The notes: a model not told the origin generated them from the sequence alone. 64,000 bases of DNA from Kitasatospora sp. CB01950 (GCF_001905465.1 NZ_LISX01000009.1:160731-224730), one strand, 5' to 3'. Positions 55,826 through 64,000 are shown, counted from the stretch's first letter. Made by a program: numbers and translations.

Positions 55826-56602
55826 ATGGAGCAACTGATCGGCAACACCCCCGGCACCCCCGACACCCTGGAGTGGCTGGCCCAGGCGTACGCGTACCCC
55901 TCGGACACACCCTGGCTGCGGGCGAACATGGTGTCCTCGCTGGACGGCGCCGCGCGGTTGGACGGCCTCTCGGACGGCCTGTCCAGCGAAGCGGACAAGC
56001 GGATCTTCGGCGTGCTGCGGGCGCTGTGCGACGTGGTGCTGGTGGGGGCCGAGACGGTGCGGGCGGAGGGGTACCGGCCGGGTCGTGCGCGGGCGGAGTT
56101 CGCCGAGCGGCGGCGGGCCGCAGGCCAGTTGCCCGCGCCGGTGATCGCGATGGTGTCGCGGAGCCTCGACCTGGACCTGTCCGCCCCGCTGTTCACGTCC
56201 CCGCTGGTGCCGACGGCGGTGATCACCGTCTCGGACGCCCCGGCCGAGAAGCTGGCCCGGACCGCCGAGGTCGCCGACGTGATCACCGCAGGAACGGGCT
56301 CGGTGGACCTCCCCCGGGCGGTGGCGGCGCTCACGGAGCGTGGTTGGCGCCGGCAGCTCACGGAGGGCGGTCCCCGCTTGCTCGGACAGCTCGCGGCGGA
56401 CGGCCTGCTGGACGAGTTGTGCCTCTCGGTGGCCCCTCTGGTCACGGGCGGTGATTCACCGAGGATCGTGAACGGCCCGCACATCGCGGACGTCCGGCGG
56501 ATGCGGCTGGTGTCATTGATCGAGGAGAAAGGTTTCCTCTTCACCCGCTATCTGCGGTCGACCGATCCGGACCGCTCGCCGAGCGACCCCGCCCTCACCT
56601 GA
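55826..56602 (+). CDS. Dihydrofolate reductase/RibD-like pyrimidine reductase family protein
   Basis: A 258-residue protein of the RibD C-terminal/dihydrofolate reductase-like fold. It has NMVSSLDGAARLDGLSDGLS (the RibD-type substrate loop), VVLVGAETVRAEGYRP, EGGPRLLGQLAADGLLDELC and the C-terminal LIEEKGFLFTRYLR. Members reduce aminopyrimidine ribose intermediates of riboflavin or unrelated substrates, using NADPH. No deaminase domain is fused, so this is not a bifunctional RibD. ATG at 55826 is the start. Confidence 0.88.
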   Translation: MEQLIGNTPGTPDTLEWLAQAYAYPSDTPWLRANMVSSLDGAARLDGLSDGLSSEADKRIFGVLRALCDVVLVGAETVRAEGYRPGRARAEFAERRRAAGQLPAPVIAMVSRSLDLDLSAPLFTSPLVPTAVITVSDAPAEKLARTAEVADVITAGTGSVDLPRAVAALTERGWRRQLTEGGPRLLGQLAADGLLDELCLSVAPLVTGGDSPRIVNGPHIADVRRMRLVSLIEEKGFLFTRYLRSTDPDRSPSDPALT

Positions 56603-56734
56603 GCCACTTCCTGACCGATGTGGACCACGTGTTCCATGTGGCGCGTGTGCAGCGTGAGGAATCCTTCCTCCGGGCACTATGAAGGAGGGGCTGTGGAGCC
56701 GGACCCGGGGGCCCGTACCAGCGAAGGGACTCGC

Positions 56735-57199
56735 GTGTTCAAGACCGTACTGATGATCGAAAAGGCACTCTCCGACGCCGACGTGGAACTGGTCACCACG
56801 CTCCACGGCGAGGAGAAGGTGTCCTTCGTCGTCCTGATGCAACCGCGCGGCAAGCAGGACGAACTGCTGCGCGCCCTGGACGATGTGGCCCTCGGCCATC
56901 TCGACCAGGCGGTGCACGAGCACGACGAGGCCGCCGGCGACGAACCGACCCTGGCCGGGGAGTCCCTGGAACACAGCCTGCGCCACCTGCGCCGCTCCGG
57001 TGCGGAGGCGGTCGGCGAGGTGGTCGAGCAGCAGCCGCTGGTGCGTCTGCGCGAGGTGGTCGAGGAGTTCCGGGCCGACGAGGTGCTGGTGCTGACCTCG
57101 CCGCACTTCGTCGAGGAGTTCTTCCACCGCGACTGGGCCTCCCGCGCCCGGCACGAGGTCGGCGTCCCCGTCCTCAAGCTGTTCGCCAGCGACTCCTGA
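56735..57199 (+). CDS. Hypothetical protein, 154 aa
   Basis: A 154-residue soluble protein found widely in Streptomyces but without a known role; I recall it being labelled indole-3-glycerol phosphate synthase in some genomes, but the sequence shows no barrel motifs to support that. Visible features: MFKTVLMIEKALSDADVELV, FVVLMQPRGKQDELLRALDD and EEFRADEVLVLTSPHFVEEF. Two in-frame starts are plausible: GTG 56735, matching conserved N-termini, and GTG 56693, which has a better ribosome site (AAGGAGG) and adds 14 residues. Confidence 0.75.
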   Translation: MFKTVLMIEKALSDADVELVTTLHGEEKVSFVVLMQPRGKQDELLRALDDVALGHLDQAVHEHDEAAGDEPTLAGESLEHSLRHLRRSGAEAVGEVVEQQPLVRLREVVEEFRADEVLVLTSPHFVEEFFHRDWASRARHEVGVPVLKLFASDS

Positions 57200-57293
57200 C
57201 CGCCCTCCCGATTAGGGCAGAATCGTCCCGTGGCACCGCCCTGCAAGCGGGCCGCGGGACGCCCCATTCCGACCTCGCCTGTACGGAGCAGCC

Positions 57294-58700
57294 TTGAACG
57301 ACGCCGCGCACGACCTGCACGCCCCGCACTTCATCGGCATCGGCGGCGCCGGCATGTCCGGCCTGGCGAAGATCCTCGCGGTGCGCGGCGCCACCGTCTC
57401 GGGCAGCGACGCCAAGGAGTCGGAGACCGTGCGGGCGCTGCGCGAGCTGGGCGCGACGGTGTACGTCGGCCACGCGGCCGAGCACCTGCCGGCCGGGACG
57501 AGCAGCGTGGTGGTCTCCAGCGCGATCCGCGCCGACAACCCGGAGCTGGTCGCTGCGCAGGAGCGCGGCGTCCCGGTGGTGCACCGTTCGGACGCGCTGG
57601 CCGCGCTGATGGGCGGCCGTCGGGCGCTCGCGGTGGCGGGCACGCACGGCAAGACCACCACCACCTCGATGCTGGCGGTCAGCCTGGGCGAACTGGGTCT
57701 GGAGCCGTCGTACGCGATCGGCGGCGACCTGGACCTGCCGGGGTCGAACGCGCACCACGGCGCGGGCGAGATCTTCGTCGCGGAGGCGGACGAGAGCGAC
57801 CGCAGCTTCCACAAGTACGCGCCCGAGGTGGCGATCGTCCTCAACGTGGAGCTGGACCACCACGCCAACTACGCGTCGATGGAGGAGATCTACGAATCCT
57901 TCGAGACCTTCGTCGGCCGGATCGTCCCCGGCGGCACCCTGGTGGTGTCGGCCGACCACGAGGGCGCCCGGGAGCTGACCCGCCGGGTCGCCGGGCGCGA
58001 GGGCCTGAACGTGGTGACGGTCGGCGCGGCCGAGGACGCGGACGTGCGGGTGCTGTCGGTGGCGGCGCGCGGCATGACCAGCGAGGTGACGGTCGAACTG
58101 GGCGGCGAGCAGCTGGCGTTCACCGTCTCGGTGCCGGGCCGGCACTACGCGCACAACGCGGTGGCGGCGCTGGCCGCGGGCGTCGCGCTGGGCGTTCCGG
58201 CGGACGGGCTGGCGAAGGCGCTGGGCGCGTACACCGGCGTGAAGCGGCGGCTGCAGCTGAAGGGCGAGGCGCGCGGCGTGCAGGTGATCGACTCGTACGC
58301 GCACCACCCGACCGAGATGGCCGCCGACCTGGAGGCGATCCGCGAGGCCGCGGGCGAGGCCCGGGTGCTGGTGGTGTTCCAGCCGCACCTGTTCTCCCGC
58401 ACCCAGCAGCTGGCCGAGGAGATGGGCCAGGCGCTGGCGCTGGCGGACGGCTCGGTGGTGCTGGACATCTACCCGGCCCGCGAGGACCCGATCCCGGGCG
58501 TCACCGCCGAGCTGATCATCGACGCGGCCCGCCGGGCCGGTGCGGACGTCCGCGCCGAGCACGAGTTCGCCGCCGCGCCCGCCGTGCTGGCCGCCCTGGC
58601 CCGGCCCGGTGACCTGGTGCTGACCATGGGCGCGGGCGACGTCACCAACCTGGGCCCGGAAATTCTGGCCGCCCTGGCGGACGTTGCACCTGCTGTCTGA
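57294..58700 (+). CDS. murC: UDP-N-acetylmuramate--L-alanine ligase MurC
   Basis: Cytoplasmic peptidoglycan ligase adding L-Ala to UDP-MurNAc. The 468-residue protein has HFIGIGGAGMSGLAKIL, the ATP loop VAGTHGKTTTTSMLAVSL, EADESDRSFHKYAPEVAIV, NVELDHHANY, and the C-terminal YAHHPTEMAADLEAIRE and FQPHLFSRTQQLAEE. Start is TTG at 57294 with GGAG 5 nt upstream. The gene stands apart from the dcw cluster, as in other Streptomyces. Confidence 0.97.
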   Translation: MNDAAHDLHAPHFIGIGGAGMSGLAKILAVRGATVSGSDAKESETVRALRELGATVYVGHAAEHLPAGTSSVVVSSAIRADNPELVAAQERGVPVVHRSDALAALMGGRRALAVAGTHGKTTTTSMLAVSLGELGLEPSYAIGGDLDLPGSNAHHGAGEIFVAEADESDRSFHKYAPEVAIVLNVELDHHANYASMEEIYESFETFVGRIVPGGTLVVSADHEGARELTRRVAGREGLNVVTVGAAEDADVRVLSVAARGMTSEVTVELGGEQLAFTVSVPGRHYAHNAVAALAAGVALGVPADGLAKALGAYTGVKRRLQLKGEARGVQVIDSYAHHPTEMAADLEAIREAAGEARVLVVFQPHLFSRTQQLAEEMGQALALADGSVVLDIYPAREDPIPGVTAELIIDAARRAGADVRAEHEFAAAPAVLAALARPGDLVLTMGAGDVTNLGPEILAALADVAPAV

Positions 58701-58727
58701 GTCGAACGGCGAGCCCTGGAGAGTGTC

Positions 58728-59132
58728 GTGAGCTACGAGGTCGAGAAGTCCGACGCCGAGTGGCGCGCCGAGCTGAGCCCCGAGGAGTACCACGTGCTCC
58801 GCGAGGCCGGCACCGAGCGCCCGTTCGTCGGCGAGTACACCGACACCAGGACGGTCGGCGTGTACAGCTGCCGGGCATGCGGGGCGGAGCTGTTCAGCAG
58901 CGAGACGAAGTTCGATTCGCACTGCGGCTGGCCGTCGTACTACGCGCCGCTGGCCGGGGACTCGGTGGAGTACCTGGAGGACAGCACGCTCGGGATGCGC
59001 CGGGTCGAGGTGCGGTGCAAGAGCTGCGGCAGCCACCTCGGGCATGTGTTCGAGGGCGAGGGCTACGGCACGCCGACCGACCAGCGGTACTGCATCAACT
59101 CGATCTCGCTGCGGCTGAAGCCCGCCGAGTAG
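58728..59132 (+). CDS. msrB: Peptide-methionine (R)-S-oxide reductase MsrB
   Basis: Repairs R-methionine sulfoxide in proteins. The 134-residue protein has EWRAELSPEEYHVLREAGTE, two zinc CxxC pairs (CRACG and CKSCG), FDSHCGWPSYY, and the catalytic Cys in RYCINSISLRL. Start is GTG at 58728, 27 bp after murC, so the two may be co-transcribed. Confidence 0.97.
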   Translation: MSYEVEKSDAEWRAELSPEEYHVLREAGTERPFVGEYTDTRTVGVYSCRACGAELFSSETKFDSHCGWPSYYAPLAGDSVEYLEDSTLGMRRVEVRCKSCGSHLGHVFEGEGYGTPTDQRYCINSISLRLKPAE

Positions 59133-59200
59133 GGCGCGACCACGCCCGCCCCGTGGAAGACTGGTCGCTCTCGATCGGTCTGGACGTGGGTGGGGCGGGC

Positions 59201-61300
59201 GTGGCGCGGCGGCGGTCTTCCGGGGTGTGGTCGGTACTGGCGGAGGCGCAGCGTGAGCAGCACCGCCGCGTGGAGGCGCAGCGGAAGGCGGCGGCCGCGC
59301 AGCAGCGCGACCACGAGCGCGCGCAGCGCGAGGCGCAGCGGGCAGCGGCCCGGGGCGAACGTGAGGCGCTGAAGGCGTACCAGCAGCAGCGGGACGCGGA
59401 CGCGGCCCGCCGGACGGCCGAACTGGACGACCGGGTGGCCGAGTTGCGCGGCGTGCTGGCGGCGGGCCTGGCCGGGCCCGGGTTCTCGCTGGCGGAGCAG
59501 AGCCGGGGCGGACAGGGCGCGATTCCGCCGTTCGACCCGGGTCCGCTCGGTACGCCGGTGCCGATGCCCGATCAGAACTGGTACCTGGTGCCGCCGTTGA
59601 CGGGCGCGCAGGCGTACAACCCGGCGGCCCGCCGCCAGTGGGAGGAGCAGGCCGCGCACGCGCGGGCCCGGTTCGAGTACGACTGGCAGGCGGCGTGGGC
59701 GGCCGAGCAGCAGCGGCAGCGTCAACTCGCCGACTACCGCACCCAGTACGACGCGTGGGCGACCGAGCGGCACCGGTTGCTGGCCGGGCAGAGCACCCAG
59801 GCGGGCCGGCTCGAAGCGCGGCTGCGGGCGGGCGAGGCGGCGGCGGTCGCCGAGTACTTCGAGGCGGTGATCGACTGGCGGGAGGACTGGCCGGACGACT
59901 TCCCCACCGACGGCGAGACCTCCTGGGACGCCGACACCCGCCGCCTGGTGGTGCGGTGGGAGCTGCCCCCGTTCGACGTGGTGCCCTCCGTCGGCCGGTA
60001 CCGGTACGTCCGCTCCGACGACCGCGAGGACGAGGTGGCGCGACCGGCCACCCAGCGCAAGGAGATCTACCGCGAGGTGCTCGCGCAGTGCGCGCTGCGG
60101 GTGCTGGCGGAGGTGTTCCGGGCCGACACCGGCGGGCTGATCTCCTCGGTCGGCCTGAACGGCGTCGTGGTGGCCCCGGACCCGGCGACCGGCCAGGAGG
60201 GCGACCGCTGCCTGCTGGCCGTCGAGGTCGACCGGGAGACCTTCGCCGGACTGGCGCTGGACCGGGTCGCCCCACTGGACTGCCTGCTGGAGGCGCTCGG
60301 CGGACGACTCTCCGCCCGTCCCGAGAAGGCCGACACGGTGGCCGCGATCCCGGCCGCCGCGACCTCCGCCGTCGACGGCGACGAGCCGGACCTGTTCGCG
60401 ATGGACCCGATCGAGTTCGAGAAGCTGATCGCCGAACTGTTCCGCCGCCGCGGCTTCCGCACCAGCACCACCGCCCGCAGCGGGGACGAGGGCGTCGACG
60501 TCCTCGCCGAGGACCCGGACCCGATCACCGGCGGCAAGATCGTCATCCAGGCCAAGCGCTACCGGCACACCGTCTCCCCCAGTGCCGTCCGCGACCTGGA
60601 GTCCACCATGCGCCGCCAGGGCGCCAACCGCGGCATCCTGGTCACCACCTCGGGCTTCGGCCCCGGCTCCCGCAAGCACGCCGCGGGCCAGCCGCTCACC
60701 CTGGTGGACGGCCCGATGCTGCTCACCCTGCTCCGCGAGCACGGCCTCCCGGGGCGGCTCGGCCCCGCCGAGATCCCGGCGCAGCGCGCCGAGGAGCCGG
60801 CCGCCGTCGAGTTGGCGCCCGGCCAGAACACCGTGCTGCCCGACGGCGAGGTGCGGGTGCGCTTCCGGGCCGGCGGCGCGGACGCCGACCTGACGCTGCT
60901 GCTGCTCGACACCGGCGGCAAGGTCCGGGCCGACGAGGACTTCGTCTTCTACCACCAGCCGACCGCCGAGAACGGCGCCGTCACCCTGGAGCCGGGCGAC
61001 GGCAGCGCGACCGTCCGCACGGCGCGGCTGCCGGCCGCGATCCACCGGGTCGCGATCTCGGTCAACCTCGACGCCGACACCGACGCCACCTGCGCCGACC
61101 TGGTGGACCCGACCGTGGAACTCGCCTCCGGCCCCGCCCGCTGGCTCTTCCGCCCGCCCACCGACCCGGCCATCTCCGCCATGCTGGTCGCCGAGCTCTA
61201 CCGCCACCCCGCCGACGGCTGGAAACTCCGCGCCGTCGGCCAGGGCTGGTCCGACGGCCTCGCGGGCCTGGCTCGCGACCACGGCGTCGAGGTGGAGTGA
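59201..61300 (+). CDS. Restriction endonuclease (Mrr-like) fused to a TerD domain
   Basis: A 699-residue three-part protein. Residues 10-90 form a Gln/Arg/Ala-rich coiled coil (QREQHRRVEAQRKAAAAQQ); a variable middle follows. About 400-505 is an Mrr-type nuclease: FEKLIAELFRRRGFRTSTT, the catalytic Asp in GDEGVDVLAED, QAKRY (QxK) and NRGILVTTSGFGPGSRKHA. Residues 535-699 are a TerD domain: VELAPGQNTVLPDGEVRVRF, LLLLDTGGKVRADEDFVFY, and AISVNLDADTDATCADL. GTG at 59201 gives MARRRSSGVWSVLAEAQ; GTG 59153, 59186 and 59225 are alternatives. No methyltransferase is adjacent. Role unknown, probably stress- or DNA-related; TerD-nuclease links have been noted in comparative studies. Confidence 0.85.
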   Translation: MARRRSSGVWSVLAEAQREQHRRVEAQRKAAAAQQRDHERAQREAQRAAARGEREALKAYQQQRDADAARRTAELDDRVAELRGVLAAGLAGPGFSLAEQSRGGQGAIPPFDPGPLGTPVPMPDQNWYLVPPLTGAQAYNPAARRQWEEQAAHARARFEYDWQAAWAAEQQRQRQLADYRTQYDAWATERHRLLAGQSTQAGRLEARLRAGEAAAVAEYFEAVIDWREDWPDDFPTDGETSWDADTRRLVVRWELPPFDVVPSVGRYRYVRSDDREDEVARPATQRKEIYREVLAQCALRVLAEVFRADTGGLISSVGLNGVVVAPDPATGQEGDRCLLAVEVDRETFAGLALDRVAPLDCLLEALGGRLSARPEKADTVAAIPAAATSAVDGDEPDLFAMDPIEFEKLIAELFRRRGFRTSTTARSGDEGVDVLAEDPDPITGGKIVIQAKRYRHTVSPSAVRDLESTMRRQGANRGILVTTSGFGPGSRKHAAGQPLTLVDGPMLLTLLREHGLPGRLGPAEIPAQRAEEPAAVELAPGQNTVLPDGEVRVRFRAGGADADLTLLLLDTGGKVRADEDFVFYHQPTAENGAVTLEPGDGSATVRTARLPAAIHRVAISVNLDADTDATCADLVDPTVELASGPARWLFRPPTDPAISAMLVAELYRHPADGWKLRAVGQGWSDGLAGLARDHGVEVE

Positions 61301-61304
61301 CCCG

Positions 61305-61331
61305 GGGGCGCGGGCACAGGTTTCGCGCCCC
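61305..61331. terminator. Bidirectional hairpin terminator
   Basis: GGGGCGCG pairs with CGCGCCCC across an 11-nt loop in the 30-bp gap between the convergent nuclease-TerD fusion and GNAT genes. Confidence 0.55.
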
Positions 61332-62245
61332 TACAGCGTCCGGCTGTGTTTCCACTCCTCCGCGCAGACCCGGTACCCGAACCAGTCGTTGATCGCGAGC
61401 ATCGGCGCGTTGTCCCCGTCGTTGTTGGTGTACGCGGCCGCCAGCCCCCGCTCCTGGGCGCGCCGAAGCGCATGGGCCTTGGCGAGCTTGGCCAGCCCGC
61501 GCCCGCGGTGCGTGGAGCGGGTCGCGGTGAAGCCCGACCAGTAGTTGCGTCCGTCGGTCTGGGCCGCCGAGAACGCGACGGCCTCGCCGCCGTCGAGCAC
61601 CACCGACGTCAAGGCGTGGTCCTGGTCGGGCCGTTGCCAGATCTCGGCGAGCCAGCCCTCGTAGGACTGGTCCTCCAGGGCGAGGTCGCCGGGTTCGGCG
61701 CGGGTGCCGTCGATGTCGACCAGGTAGATCGGGTAGGGGTCGTCCAGGAAGTCGGCGGCGGTGCGCAGTTCGATGCCGGCCGGGGTGGGCGGCAGCGGCG
61801 GGAGCGGGACGGTGAGGTCGCGGCCGGCGAACTGGGCGCGGCGGCCGCGGCGGTAGCCGCGCGCGGCGGCGAAGCCGAGGGCTTCGGGGGTGCCGTCCGC
61901 CCAGCCGTGGACGTCGCGGACGTCGAGCGCGGCGAGTTCGCGTTCGGCGGCGGCGAGCAGCGCGGTGGCGATGCCCGCGCCGCGGTGCTCGGGCAGCACG
62001 CTGACGTTCAGGAAGCCCTGGTGGGGGGTGGTGCTCTCGGTGACCGGGCCGAACCTCGCGGAGCCGACGACCTGCCCGCCGCGTTCGGCGACCAGCAGGT
62101 GGTAGTGCGGAAGGCCGACGAGCCAGTTGGTCACCTCGGGCGTGATGACCAGGTGCGGTCGGCCGGCCCGGTAGGCCTCGGTGGCCCCGGCGGCGTCCTC
62201 GGGGGCGAACGGGCGGATGTGGTACGGCATCGAAGTCATAGGCAT
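61331..62245 (-). CDS. Tandem GNAT-domain acetyltransferase
   Basis: A 304-residue protein with two GNAT domains. The first (residues 8-140) shows FLNVSVLPEHRGAGIATALLA, the acetyl-CoA loop; the second (160-300) shows FTATRSTHRGRGLAKLAKAHA and TNNDGDNAPMLAINDWFGY. Substrate unknown; tandem GNATs of this kind acetylate small molecules such as mycothiol precursors or toxins. Three in-frame ATGs lie near the start (62245, 62239, 62230); the first is reported. Confidence 0.88.
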   Translation of the reverse strand: MPMTSMPYHIRPFAPEDAAGATEAYRAGRPHLVITPEVTNWLVGLPHYHLLVAERGGQVVGSARFGPVTESTTPHQGFLNVSVLPEHRGAGIATALLAAAERELAALDVRDVHGWADGTPEALGFAAARGYRRGRRAQFAGRDLTVPLPPLPPTPAGIELRTAADFLDDPYPIYLVDIDGTRAEPGDLALEDQSYEGWLAEIWQRPDQDHALTSVVLDGGEAVAFSAAQTDGRNYWSGFTATRSTHRGRGLAKLAKAHALRRAQERGLAAAYTNNDGDNAPMLAINDWFGYRVCAEEWKHSRTL

Positions 62246-62436
62246 GTCACGTTAGTCAGTCGTTCGCCTGCGCGCCGCTGAATTTCCCCCACCTGCGGGC
62301 CGTGGTGTTCAGTGGGCGGGAAAGCTCAAGTTCAGCTCTGAGTTTCCGGTGTCCCGCTTGGCAAGGGGCCCGACCGGATACACCCTCGGCGAGGGGGACC
62401 GAGGCCGTCGAAAGGCCCGGCGGGAAGGGGTGGAAT

Positions 62437-63309
62437 ATGTCGTCGCACGGAATTCCGCGGCTGGGCACGGGTCTTGGCTGGCGCCCCGAGATCGACACCG
62501 CCGTCGAGCGGCTGCCCGGGCTGGACTGGGTGGAGGTGGTCGCGGAGAACGTCTGCGCCGATCATCTGCCGCCGTCGCTGGTGGCGTTGCGGGCCCGGGG
62601 CGTCACCGTCGTCCCGCACGGTGTCTCGCTGGGTCTCGGGGATGCCGCGGAGCCCGCTCCGGCGCGCGTCGCCCGGCTGGCGTCGGTCGCCGAGGCGCTG
62701 GGTTCGCCGCTGGTCAGCGAGCATCTGGCGTTCGTCCGGGCGGGCGGTCTGGAGGCCGGTCACCTGCTGCCGGTGCCGCGGACCCGGGAGGCGCTGCGGG
62801 TGGTGGCGGCCAATGTGCGGATCGCCCAGCAGGAGCTGCCGGTGCCGCTGGCGCTGGAGAACATCGCCGCCCATCTCGCGTGGCCGGGCGACGAGTTGAC
62901 GGAGGCGCAGTTCCTCGCCGAGCTCGTCGAGCGCACCGGCGTGCACCTGCTGGTGGACGTCGCCAACCTGCACACCAACCGGGTCAACCTGGGCATCGAC
63001 CCGGCCGCCGAACTCGACCGGCTGCCGCTGGACGCGCTCGCCTACGTGCACGTCGCGGGCGGGGTGGAGCGCGACGGCGTCTGGCACGACACCCACACCC
63101 ACCCCGTCACCGCGCCCGTGCTGGAGGTGCTCGCCGCGCTGTGCGAACGCACCGACCCGCCCGGGGTGCTGCTGGAGCGGGACGGCGCCTACCCGCCGCC
63201 CGCCGAACTGTCCGCCGAACTCGACGCCATCCGCCGGGTCCACCGCACGGCCCGTGCCCATCGGGAGGAGCCCGACCTTGTCCGAACGGGACGAATACCT
63301 GATCCGTGA
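62437..63309 (+). CDS. DUF692 / MNIO family multinuclear iron enzyme
   Basis: A 290-residue TIM-barrel protein of the DUF692 family, now grouped with multinuclear non-heme iron oxidative enzymes (MbnB, TglH). The conserved metal ligands are visible in order: VPHGVSLGLG, PLVSEHLAFVRAGG, ALENIAAHLAW, LLVDVANLHTNRVNLG, AYVHVAGG, DTHTHPV and LLERDGAYPP. ATG at 62437 has AAGGGG about 7 nt upstream; the longer in-frame start is unlikely. Overlaps the next gene by 32 bp. Members modify cysteine or other residues of ribosomal peptides; no precursor peptide is visible within the window. Confidence 0.9.
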   Translation: MSSHGIPRLGTGLGWRPEIDTAVERLPGLDWVEVVAENVCADHLPPSLVALRARGVTVVPHGVSLGLGDAAEPAPARVARLASVAEALGSPLVSEHLAFVRAGGLEAGHLLPVPRTREALRVVAANVRIAQQELPVPLALENIAAHLAWPGDELTEAQFLAELVERTGVHLLVDVANLHTNRVNLGIDPAAELDRLPLDALAYVHVAGGVERDGVWHDTHTHPVTAPVLEVLAALCERTDPPGVLLERDGAYPPPAELSAELDAIRRVHRTARAHREEPDLVRTGRIPDP

Positions 63310-63715
63310 CCGCGCCGACGCCGAACTCGCCCTGGCCCGCCGCCACTTGGCAGCACGCCAGGAAGAGCTGCTGACCGCACTGGTGGCCGGCGGCCCCGCG
63401 CCGGCCGGCTTCGACCCGGCGCAACTGCGCATCCAGGCCGAAGGCCTGCTCGCCAAGCGCCGCGAGACCGTCGGCCATCTGATGCCCGAACTTCCCGAGC
63501 TGCTCGGCGCGGACTTCGCGCCGCTGTTCCGCCGCTACGCCACCGACCGACCGCTCACCGGCGGCTACCGGGCCGACGCCCGCGCCTTCGCCGACTGGGC
63601 ACTGGACGCCGCGCCCACCGCGCCGTGGCACCCGGCACTGCACCGCCTGCTCCACCCGACGGCCCGCCGCTGGGCCCGCCTGCTGCCGCGCCGCACCGCC
63701 CGGGCGCACGGGTAG
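63278..63715 (+). CDS. Conserved hypothetical partner of DUF692
   Basis: A 145-residue soluble, helical protein I cannot name. It has an Arg/Ala-rich helical start (RDRADAELALARRHLAARQE), a middle ending PELPELLGADFAPLFRRYA, then DARAFADWALDAAP and a basic tail. TTG at 63278 with GGAGGAG 8 nt upstream is preferred; GTG 63254 is an alternative. It overlaps the DUF692 gene and occupies the position of the partner subunit (MbnC, TglI, HvfC) in other MNIO loci, but I cannot show homology to them. Confidence 0.8.
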   Translation: MSERDEYLIRDRADAELALARRHLAARQEELLTALVAGGPAPAGFDPAQLRIQAEGLLAKRRETVGHLMPELPELLGADFAPLFRRYATDRPLTGGYRADARAFADWALDAAPTAPWHPALHRLLHPTARRWARLLPRRTARAHG

Positions 63716-63765
63716 CCGCCGCACCGCCGCCATCCCGCACCACCGCACGAAAGGACATCGGGGGA

Positions 63766-64000
63766 ATGTGGAACACCCAGTTCGTCGTGGCCCTGGCCCT
63801 GGTCGCGTCGGCCGTGGCCGTCGCCACGGTCTTCAACCGGCGCTGCCGCCGGGTCACCGAACCGAAAGGCCTGCCCGGACGCAGCATGCTGCTGCTGGAG
63901 GCCGCGTACCTGGCCGGCGGCCCGGCCCGGGCGGTGGACACCGCGCTGGTCCGGATGGAGCGCGAGGGCCGGGTGGTGATCTCCCGGGCCCACCGGGTGA
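63766..64000 (+). CDS. TIGR04222-like membrane protein, 5' part only
   Basis: The first 78 residues of a gene cut by the window end. An N-terminal hydrophobic segment (FVVALALVASAVAVATVFN) is followed by a basic RRCRRVTEPKG and the alpha-helical LPGRSMLLLEAAYLAGGPAR and ALVRMEREGRVVISRAHRV. This matches the start of TIGR04222-domain membrane proteins, which I recall as Streptomyces proteins with low-complexity, Gly/Cys-rich tails next to DUF692 genes. ATG at 63766, 50 bp after the preceding stop. The tail, and any cysteine-rich substrate region, lies beyond the window. Confidence 0.75.
   Translation, partial: MWNTQFVVALALVASAVAVATVFNRRCRRVTEPKGLPGRSMLLLEAAYLAGGPARAVDTALVRMEREGRVVISRAHRV

Overview
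The window is high-GC actinobacterial chromosome. Streptomyces or the closely related Kitasatospora is the best guess, from very strong GC bias at third codon positions, many GTG/TTG starts, 4-bp ATGA/GTGA gene overlaps, leaderless promoters, a mycothiol-type enzyme, WhiA, RbpA, OpcA, a LAXTG sortase substrate and twin-arginine exported proteins. Gene order from the suf operon to uvrB matches the conserved Streptomyces core (suf, ctaA/ctaB, tkt-tal-zwf-opcA-pgl, rbpA-like/secG/tpiA/pgk/gap, whiA-yvcK-rapZ-uvrC, uvrA, terC/terD, uvrB). I found no phage, insertion sequence, CRISPR array, tRNA or rRNA.

Layout. 1-5.1 kb: the end of an unknown gene, then proline catabolism (proline dehydrogenase and P5C dehydrogenase) divergent from a PucR-type regulator whose leader is full of short tandem repeats. 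5.2-12.3 kb: a twin-arginine exported PhoX-like protein with a candidate PHO box, two unrecognised proteins, an MFS exporter and a membrane-anchored ricin-B lectin. 12.3-19.2 kb: the eight-gene minus-strand Fe-S assembly operon sufR-B-D-Rieske-C-S-U-T, with a SufR operator lying over its own leaderless promoter. 19.2-28.6 kb: an ABC exporter, a sortase-anchored surface protein behind two chitinase-type/DasR boxes, ctaA, a nitroreductase/MarR pair, a two-gene chorismate-to-protocatechuate operon, a DUF2461 protein and ctaB. 28.9-35.7 kb: pentose phosphate operon. 35.7-36.1 kb: intergenic hairpin repeats. 36.1-45.4 kb: rbpA-like, secG, tpiA-pgk-gap, then whiA-yvcK-rapZ-uvrC, all minus strand. 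45.4-55.7 kb: a Rieske lipoprotein, uvrA, two small-molecule enzymes, terC with a likely Mn2+ riboswitch leader, terD, uvrB and zapE. 55.8-64 kb: a RibD-like reductase, an unknown protein, murC, msrB, a restriction endonuclease-TerD fusion, a double GNAT, and a three-gene DUF692 (MNIO) locus cut by the window end.

How it fits together. The suf operon, ctaA/ctaB and the Rieske proteins serve Fe-S and heme biogenesis and electron transfer. tkt-tal-zwf-opcA-pgl and tpiA-pgk-gap form the central carbon core. uvrA, uvrB and uvrC cover nucleotide excision repair, with a LexA-like site only at uvrA. Three tellurite-resistance-type proteins (TerC, TerD and the nuclease-TerD fusion) occur within 11 kb.

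The least explained part is the right end: the DUF692 iron-enzyme operon and the nuclease-TerD fusion. The most testable regulatory predictions are the paired boxes before the surface protein, the SufR site, the PHO box and the terC leader.
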